This document shows positions 8,049 to 11,843 of a stretch of 11,843 nucleotides of DNA, piece after piece. Within the stretch, counting starts at the first letter, position 1, and every line of letters starts with the position of its first letter. Both the position numbers and the translations under genes were made by a program. Under the pieces are notes generated by a model. That model ran no database searches and was not told where the DNA came from. It worked only from the letters and a program-made list of their open reading frames with translations. The stretch comes from Oscillospiraceae bacterium (GTDB lineage Bacteria; Bacillota; Clostridia; Oscillospirales; Oscillospiraceae): positions 1 through 11,843 of the forward strand of contig JAEDEN010000053.1 in the NCBI GenBank assembly GCA_016293265.1, in the 5' to 3' direction.

Positions 8049-8057
8049 CATGTCATG
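8044..8057. repeat. 14-bp perfect palindrome at the end of the response regulator gene
   Basis: CATGACATGTCATG is self-complementary across all 14 bases and overlaps the stop codon of the regulator gene. A further half site ATGACA lies at 8063-8068. It could be an operator element or weak hairpin at the operon end. No U tract follows, so it is not a typical terminator. Confidence 0.45.
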
Positions 8058-8110
8058 CAAAAATGACAGAAAATACCCTCGGAAATCCGTAAAATATGCA
8101 TAATGGATTT

Positions 8111-8143
8111 GTTGTCCTTTCGTTGTCCTCCCTGTGATATCAT
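8111..8143 (+). promoter_or_regulatory. Activator-type promoter with tandem repeats before the permease-amidase operon
   Basis: Two copies of GTTGTCCT (8111-8118 and 8122-8129) lie at an exact 11-bp period. The second ends 8 nt before the -10 hexamer TATCAT (8138-8143), which has an upstream TG (extended -10). No good -35 is present at 17-18 nt (TCCTTT or GTCCTT). SARP-type activators are known to bind direct repeats spaced 11 bp with the last repeat about 8 bp from the -10. The gene immediately upstream encodes a regulator with a SARP-like domain. Start is expected near 8150, giving a leader of about 42 nt ending in AAGGAGG at 8178-8184. Confidence 0.65.
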
Positions 8144-8191
8144 AGAGTTATAGCATCCACACATTGGACACTGTGTCAAGGAGGAAAGATT

Positions 8192-9415
8192 ATGGAAGAG
8201 AAAAATCTGCAAGTTGAAGAAGGCGCCCTTAAGGTAACAAAGCTTACCCTGTACGAGGCAATGGCCATCATCGTCGGCGCCAACATCGGCTCCGGCATCC
8301 TGGGCCTTGCATATTCGTCCCGTAAGGCCGGCTGGCCCATTCTGGTTTTGTGGCTGGTGGTGGCCGGCGTGTTCACCACCTTCTCCATGCTGTATGTGGC
8401 GGAGACGGCCCTGCGCACCAGGAAGCCGCTGCAGCTGCCCGGCCTTGCCGAGCGGTATGTAGGCAAGCTGGGTGCGGTACTCGTCTTTATCTCCGTCTGC
8501 GCAAACTCCATCGGCTGCATGGTGGCTTATACCACCGGCTCCGGCAACATCCTGTGCACGCTGCTGGGCCTTCCCAACTGGGCGGGCAGCCTGCTGTTCA
8601 CCGTTCCCTGCGTCCTGGTCGTTTGGCTGGGCCTGAAGGCCACCGGTATGTGGGAGAAGTTCATCTCCTCCGGCATGGTGGTTCTGCTGGCCGTGATCGT
8701 CCTGGCCTCCTTCCTCTCCGGCAAAGCTGATGTCTCCCGCGCCATGTATGCCGACTGGACCTATGCCGTGCCGCTGCTGAGCAGCGCCATCTTCTGCTAT
8801 ATCGCCCAGTACGCCGTGCCCGAGCTGGCCCGCGGTATGCGCCACACCCCCAAGAAGCTGCCCGTCGCCATCATGGGCGGTATGTTTATCACCGGCCTGT
8901 TGCTGGCCGTTGTTCCCCTGGCCGTTCTGGCCCTCACCGGCGCTGACAATGTCACGCAGGTCGCTACCCTGGCCTGGGGCCAGGCCCTTGGTACCTGGGC
9001 GCTGTACACCGCCAACATCTTCGCCCTGTGCGCCATGATGACCTCCTACTGGGCCGTGGGCGGCTCCATGCTTACCAACATCGTGGATATGTTCAAGCTG
9101 AAGGACGAGCATGACAAGAAGACCCGCATCATCGCCATCGTCTGCACCGTGCTGCCTCCCTTTATCCTGGCTTACGGCGGCTTCGTCAGCTTCGTGGACG
9201 CCATCGGCTGGGCCGGTACCTTTGGCGGTGTGATCATGTCCATCATCCCCGTCCTGATGGTCAACAAGGCCCGTAAGGAAGGCGACATCGAGCCCGAATG
9301 GAAGTGCGGCTGGTATGCCCATCCCGCCATCCAGGGTGCCATCATCGTCATCTTCGCCCTGGCTGCCATCTACTTCATCTGCTCCATGGTGGGCATCCTG
9401 CCCGCAGGCTGGTAA
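8192..9415 (+). CDS. Amino acid permease, aromatic/hydroxy amino acid transporter-like (APC superfamily)
   Basis: Integral membrane secondary transporter of 407 residues with about 11 hydrophobic helices. The first helix contains GANIGSGILGLAY (29-41), the glycine-rich unwound segment that binds the amino acid backbone in APC-superfamily carriers. Overall layout and length fit the aromatic/hydroxy amino acid permease group (tryptophan, tyrosine or serine/threonine carriers), or the related AAAP family. Other visible marks are YIAQYAVPELARGM (203-216) in the middle and PPFILAYGGFVSFVDAIGWAG in the second half. The ATG has AAGGAGG 7 nt upstream. The amidase gene follows after 21 nt, so they are co-transcribed, and the substrate may be a compound that the amidase cleaves or one derived from it. 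Exact substrate cannot be read from sequence. Confidence 0.85.
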   Translation: MEEKNLQVEEGALKVTKLTLYEAMAIIVGANIGSGILGLAYSSRKAGWPILVLWLVVAGVFTTFSMLYVAETALRTRKPLQLPGLAERYVGKLGAVLVFISVCANSIGCMVAYTTGSGNILCTLLGLPNWAGSLLFTVPCVLVVWLGLKATGMWEKFISSGMVVLLAVIVLASFLSGKADVSRAMYADWTYAVPLLSSAIFCYIAQYAVPELARGMRHTPKKLPVAIMGGMFITGLLLAVVPLAVLALTGADNVTQVATLAWGQALGTWALYTANIFALCAMMTSYWAVGGSMLTNIVDMFKLKDEHDKKTRIIAIVCTVLPPFILAYGGFVSFVDAIGWAGTFGGVIMSIIPVLMVNKARKEGDIEPEWKCGWYAHPAIQGAIIVIFALAAIYFICSMVGILPAGW

Positions 9416-9436
9416 TACGGGGAAAGGAAAGGGATC

Positions 9437-10330
9437 ATGATGAGAGTTATCCCGAAGGATAAGGTTATTTTCCATTTCAACACCACCAACCAGGCAAACT
9501 ACACCGTTGCCGATGGGGAGGTGTTCTGGGTGGAGGCTGATGACTGCTACTCCGGCCAGATTACCGACGCCTCCGTCAAGCGCCCTGATATCGACATCAG
9601 CATCATGGACTGCGCTGTTGGCCCCATCAACGTGGAGGGTGCCCACCCCGGCGATACCCTCTGTGTGGAGGTGCTGGCCATCGACCTGGCGGACCACGGC
9701 ATCATGGTCACCAACTGTGGCCTGGGCGTGCTGGGAGACCGGATCACCGAGCCGGACACCAAGATCATCCCTGTTCACGACGGGTTTGCCCACTTCTCCG
9801 ACACCATTAAAATCCCCCTCACTCCCATGATTGGCGTGATGGGTGTGGCTCCCAAGTCCGGCGAGATCCATTGTGCCGTGCCTGATGACCACGGCGCCAA
9901 TATGGATACCAAGCTGGTCAAGGTGGGCTCCCGGGTCTACTTCCCTGTGGGACAGGAGGGCGCGGGCTTGGCTGTGGGCGATATGCACGCATGCATGGGC
10001 GACGGCGAGCTCTCCGGCACCGGCATCGAGATCGCCGGCCGGATGTGCCTGAAGGTCACCGTTTACCGTGACCGGCCCATTGAGCGGCCTGTCATCGAGA
10101 CCTTTGACGGCATCTACTTCCTGGCCTCCCGTCCCACGCTGGACGAGAGCATCAAGGTGGCCACCGCCGATGTGGTGGAGTTCCTGATGAAGAAGCTGAA
10201 CCTCAGCTTCCCTGATGCCTACCGCCTTATGAGCGCCACCTGCGACGCTCAGATCTGCGAGGTGGTGGATGACAACGTCACCGTCCGCCTCCATTGTCCC
10301 AAGTTCGATACCCGCATCCAGACGCTGTGA
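9437..10330 (+). CDS. Acetamidase/formamidase family hydrolase
   Basis: Cytoplasmic enzyme of the FmdA_AmdA family, which hydrolyses short amides to a carboxylate and ammonia. It has 297 residues, close to the short bacterial form. Family marks in order: GPINVEGAHPGDTLCVEVLAI (62-82), PMIGVMGVAP (130-139), HGANMDTKL with the metal-region Asp (152-160), and GDMHACMGDGELSGTGIEIAG (181-201), the most conserved block. Residues before HGANMD read PDD, where many relatives have a Pro-Arg-containing segment, which may alter substrate choice. The double ATG is preceded by AAAGGA 8 nt upstream; the first was taken. It is the second gene of the permease operon. Ammonia production or amide scavenging is likely; formamide and acetamide are only family defaults. 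Confidence 0.88.
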   Translation: MMRVIPKDKVIFHFNTTNQANYTVADGEVFWVEADDCYSGQITDASVKRPDIDISIMDCAVGPINVEGAHPGDTLCVEVLAIDLADHGIMVTNCGLGVLGDRITEPDTKIIPVHDGFAHFSDTIKIPLTPMIGVMGVAPKSGEIHCAVPDDHGANMDTKLVKVGSRVYFPVGQEGAGLAVGDMHACMGDGELSGTGIEIAGRMCLKVTVYRDRPIERPVIETFDGIYFLASRPTLDESIKVATADVVEFLMKKLNLSFPDAYRLMSATCDAQICEVVDDNVTVRLHCPKFDTRIQTL

Positions 10331-10358
10331 TGTAAGCAGCCATTCGGTATACTCTTCC

Positions 10359-10398
10359 GATCCGCCCCGAAGCGCCGCAAGACGCTTCGGGGCGGATC
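10359..10398. repeat. Long perfect inverted repeat (16-bp stem) downstream of the amidase
   Basis: GATCCGCCCCGAAGCG (10359-10374) and its exact complement (10383-10398) enclose the 8-nt loop CCGCAAGA. The stem is very stable, but neither side has a T run, so it is not a classic intrinsic terminator. It starts 28 nt after the amidase stop and may stabilise or end the permease-amidase mRNA, or be a dispersed palindromic repeat. The rest of this 250-nt gap holds the promoter of the next gene. Confidence 0.75.
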
Positions 10399-10505
10399 CC
10401 TTCGGACCATGAGAGAAATTCATGAAAAAAGAAGCGGCCGTTCCTATACTTCATCACTTATGAAAATAAACGCAAGATTTGACCTTTGTTGCGCAAATTT
10501 AGCGG

Positions 10506-10534
10506 TTCCTTTTTCCGTAAACGGGGTATATAAT
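10506..10534 (+). promoter_or_regulatory. Promoter of the dicarboxylate/amino acid symporter gene
   Basis: A perfect -10 TATAAT (10529-10534) lies 17 nt after a weak -35 TTCCTT (10506-10511). Predicted start is near 10541. A TTGCGCAA palindrome at 10489-10496 lies just upstream and could be an activator or repressor site. The weak -35 suggests help from an activator. Confidence 0.65.
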
Positions 10535-10541
10535 AACCAAG

Positions 10542-10560
10542 CTGTCTGGCCTACAGACAG
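10542..10560 (+). promoter_or_regulatory. Inverted repeat at the 5' end of the symporter mRNA
   Basis: CTGTCTG and CAGACAG pair over 7 bp around the loop GCCTA, beginning about at the predicted transcription start. As DNA it could be an operator; as RNA it would be a 5' protecting hairpin ahead of the GGAGG ribosome binding site. Confidence 0.5.
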
Positions 10561-10580
10561 GGAATGGAGGAAGGAATAAT

Positions 10581-11807
10581 ATGAAAGAATCGAAAAAGAA
10601 ACTCTCCCTGACGGTGAAGATCTTCATCAGCCTGGTGCTGGGTGTGATCGCGGGTGTTGCCCTGCAGGGAAACGCGGAATTCGCCGTAAATTACATCAAG
10701 CCTTTCGGCACCATTTACCTCAACCTCATCAAGATGGTGGTGGTACCTGTGGTGCTGCTCTCCATCATCCAGGGCATCGTTTCGCTGCAGGATATACGGA
10801 AGGTGGGGTCCATCGGTGTGCGCACCGTGGGCTTTTACATGATCACCACCGCCCTGGCCGTCACGCTGGGACTGCTGTTTGCAAACCTGCTGCAGGTGGG
10901 AGCAGGCTATACCCTGACCGGTGAGGCGCTGTCTTACGAGGCCAAGGAAGCCCCCAGCTTTATCGACACCATCGTTAATATCTTCCCCTCCAACTTCTTT
11001 GCTCCCCTGGCAAACGCCAATATGCTTCAGGTCATCGTCATCGCTCTTTTCTTTGGCTTTGGCATCATTCTGGCGGGGGAAAAGGGTAAGACCGCCCAGA
11101 CTGTGGTGGATAGCTTTGCCGAGGTCAGCTTCAAGGTCATGGGAATGATCATCCAGCTTTCCACCATCGGTGTGTTCGCCCTGATCTGCCCCGTGGTGGC
11201 ACAAAACGGTCCCGCCGTGCTGCTGCCGCTGCTGAAGGTTATTCTGGTTGCCTATGTGGGCTACCTTTTCCATATGGTGTTGGTGTATTCCTCCGCTGTC
11301 CGGGCCTTTGCGGGTATGAGCCCCCTGACCTTCTTCCGGGAAATGAGCCGCCCCATACTCTTTGCCTTCTCCAGTGCAAGCAGCGTGGGTACCCTGCCGT
11401 TTAACATGGAGGCCACCGGGAAGCTGGGCGCCCGCAGAGAAGTCGCCAGCTTCGTTCTGCCCCTGGGTTCCACCATCAACATGGACGGTACCGCCATCTA
11501 TCAGGGCGTGTGCGCCATCTTCATCGCCCAGATCTTCGGGATTGATTTGAACCTGACCCAGCAGCTCACGATTATCCTCACCGCCACCCTTGCCTCCATC
11601 GGCACCGCCGGCGTCCCCGGCTCCGGCATGATTATGCTGGCCATGGTGTTGGAGAGCGTGGGCCTGCCTGTGGAGGGCATCGCCCTGGTGGCCGGTATTG
11701 ACCGCATCCTGGACATGGGCCGCACCGTGGTGAATATCACCGGCGATGCCGCCTGCACCATCTGCGTGGATGCTTGGGACCGGAAGCGGGAAGCGCGGAA
11801 GCACTAA
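10581..11807 (+). CDS. Dicarboxylate/amino acid:cation symporter (DAACS/GltP family)
   Basis: Membrane secondary transporter (408 residues, usual length) that imports acidic amino acids or C4-dicarboxylates with Na+ or protons. The hallmark elements are all present: the serine-rich tip SSASSVGTLP of hairpin 1 (264-273), the cation-binding NMDGT of helix 7 (300-304), ASIGTAGVPGSG of hairpin 2 (338-349), and helix 8 with D374, D378, R381, T382, N385 and D389 in the order seen in archaeal GltPh. The arginine equivalent to GltPh R397, which holds the substrate side-chain carboxylate, is R381 here, favouring glutamate, aspartate or a dicarboxylate over neutral amino acids. NMDGT and the aspartates suggest Na+ coupling. 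The ATG has GGAGG upstream and its own promoter. No terminator is visible in the 36 nt left in the window. Confidence 0.94.
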   Translation: MKESKKKLSLTVKIFISLVLGVIAGVALQGNAEFAVNYIKPFGTIYLNLIKMVVVPVVLLSIIQGIVSLQDIRKVGSIGVRTVGFYMITTALAVTLGLLFANLLQVGAGYTLTGEALSYEAKEAPSFIDTIVNIFPSNFFAPLANANMLQVIVIALFFGFGIILAGEKGKTAQTVVDSFAEVSFKVMGMIIQLSTIGVFALICPVVAQNGPAVLLPLLKVILVAYVGYLFHMVLVYSSAVRAFAGMSPLTFFREMSRPILFAFSSASSVGTLPFNMEATGKLGARREVASFVLPLGSTINMDGTAIYQGVCAIFIAQIFGIDLNLTQQLTIILTATLASIGTAGVPGSGMIMLAMVLESVGLPVEGIALVAGIDRILDMGRTVVNITGDAACTICVDAWDRKREARKH

Positions 11808-11843
11808 CTGCGCGAAAAATCAGAGGGACGGACTCCGCCGCCC

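Noticed and set aside
8164..8179. Near-inverted repeat TTGGACAC/TGTCAA touching the permease ribosome binding site
   Set aside because: Needs a bulge and a very small loop, so a stable hairpin is doubtful. I did not annotate it as a switch.
7934..10423. 829-codon minus-strand open frame opposite the permease and amidase
   Set aside because: Shadow frame caused by GC-rich third positions. It is rich in His, Gly and Asp, spans two real genes and an intergenic promoter, and has no recognisable domain.
10551..11804. 417-codon minus-strand open frame opposite the symporter
   Set aside because: Antisense shadow with His/Gly/Asp-rich sequence; the plus frame has every DAACS motif.

Overview
The window looks like chromosomal DNA of a high-GC Clostridia member. 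My best inference is an Oscillospirales gut anaerobe of the Flavonifractor/Lawsonibacter/Intestinimonas kind, but no rRNA or other taxonomic marker is present. The reasons are the hrcA-grpE-dnaK order under a perfect CIRCE operator, a DnaK lacking the extra ATPase-domain segment found in Gram-negative homologues, a folate ECF gene behind a tetrahydrofolate (THF) riboswitch, strong AGGAGG-type ribosome binding sites, and GC-rich third codon positions. I see no mobile element, tRNA, rRNA or CRISPR array.

Left part (1-3343, minus strand): the class I heat-shock operon hrcA-grpE-dnaK. It starts from a consensus promoter whose transcript begins inside CIRCE. hrcA and grpE overlap by ATGA. dnaK is cut by the window edge. 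Next (3405-4264, minus strand) is a FolT-type ECF substrate-binding subunit with its own promoter, THF riboswitch, a possible Shine-Dalgarno-sequestering hairpin and an intrinsic terminator.

Middle (4347-5790, plus strand): an NhaC-family antiporter with a structured leader and a clear terminator, diverging from folT. Then come a LytS-like sensor kinase and a response regulator whose output domain is a SARP-type winged helix (5861-8048). Directly downstream, an extended -10 promoter with a poor -35 carries two 8-bp direct repeats at 11-bp period, ending 8 bp before the -10, which is the layout SARP activators use. It drives an amino acid permease and an acetamidase/formamidase-family hydrolase (8192-10330).

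Right part (10359-11807): a long perfect hairpin without a U tract, then a GltP-like sodium/proton-coupled acidic amino acid or dicarboxylate symporter with its own promoter.

Taken together, the plus-strand half suggests amino acid or amide uptake and breakdown, with cation antiport maintaining ion gradients and the two-component pair likely controlling at least the permease-amidase operon. That regulatory link is an inference. Nothing here is a clearly new system. The best leads are the two-component/SARP-like promoter match and the pairing of permease with amidase.
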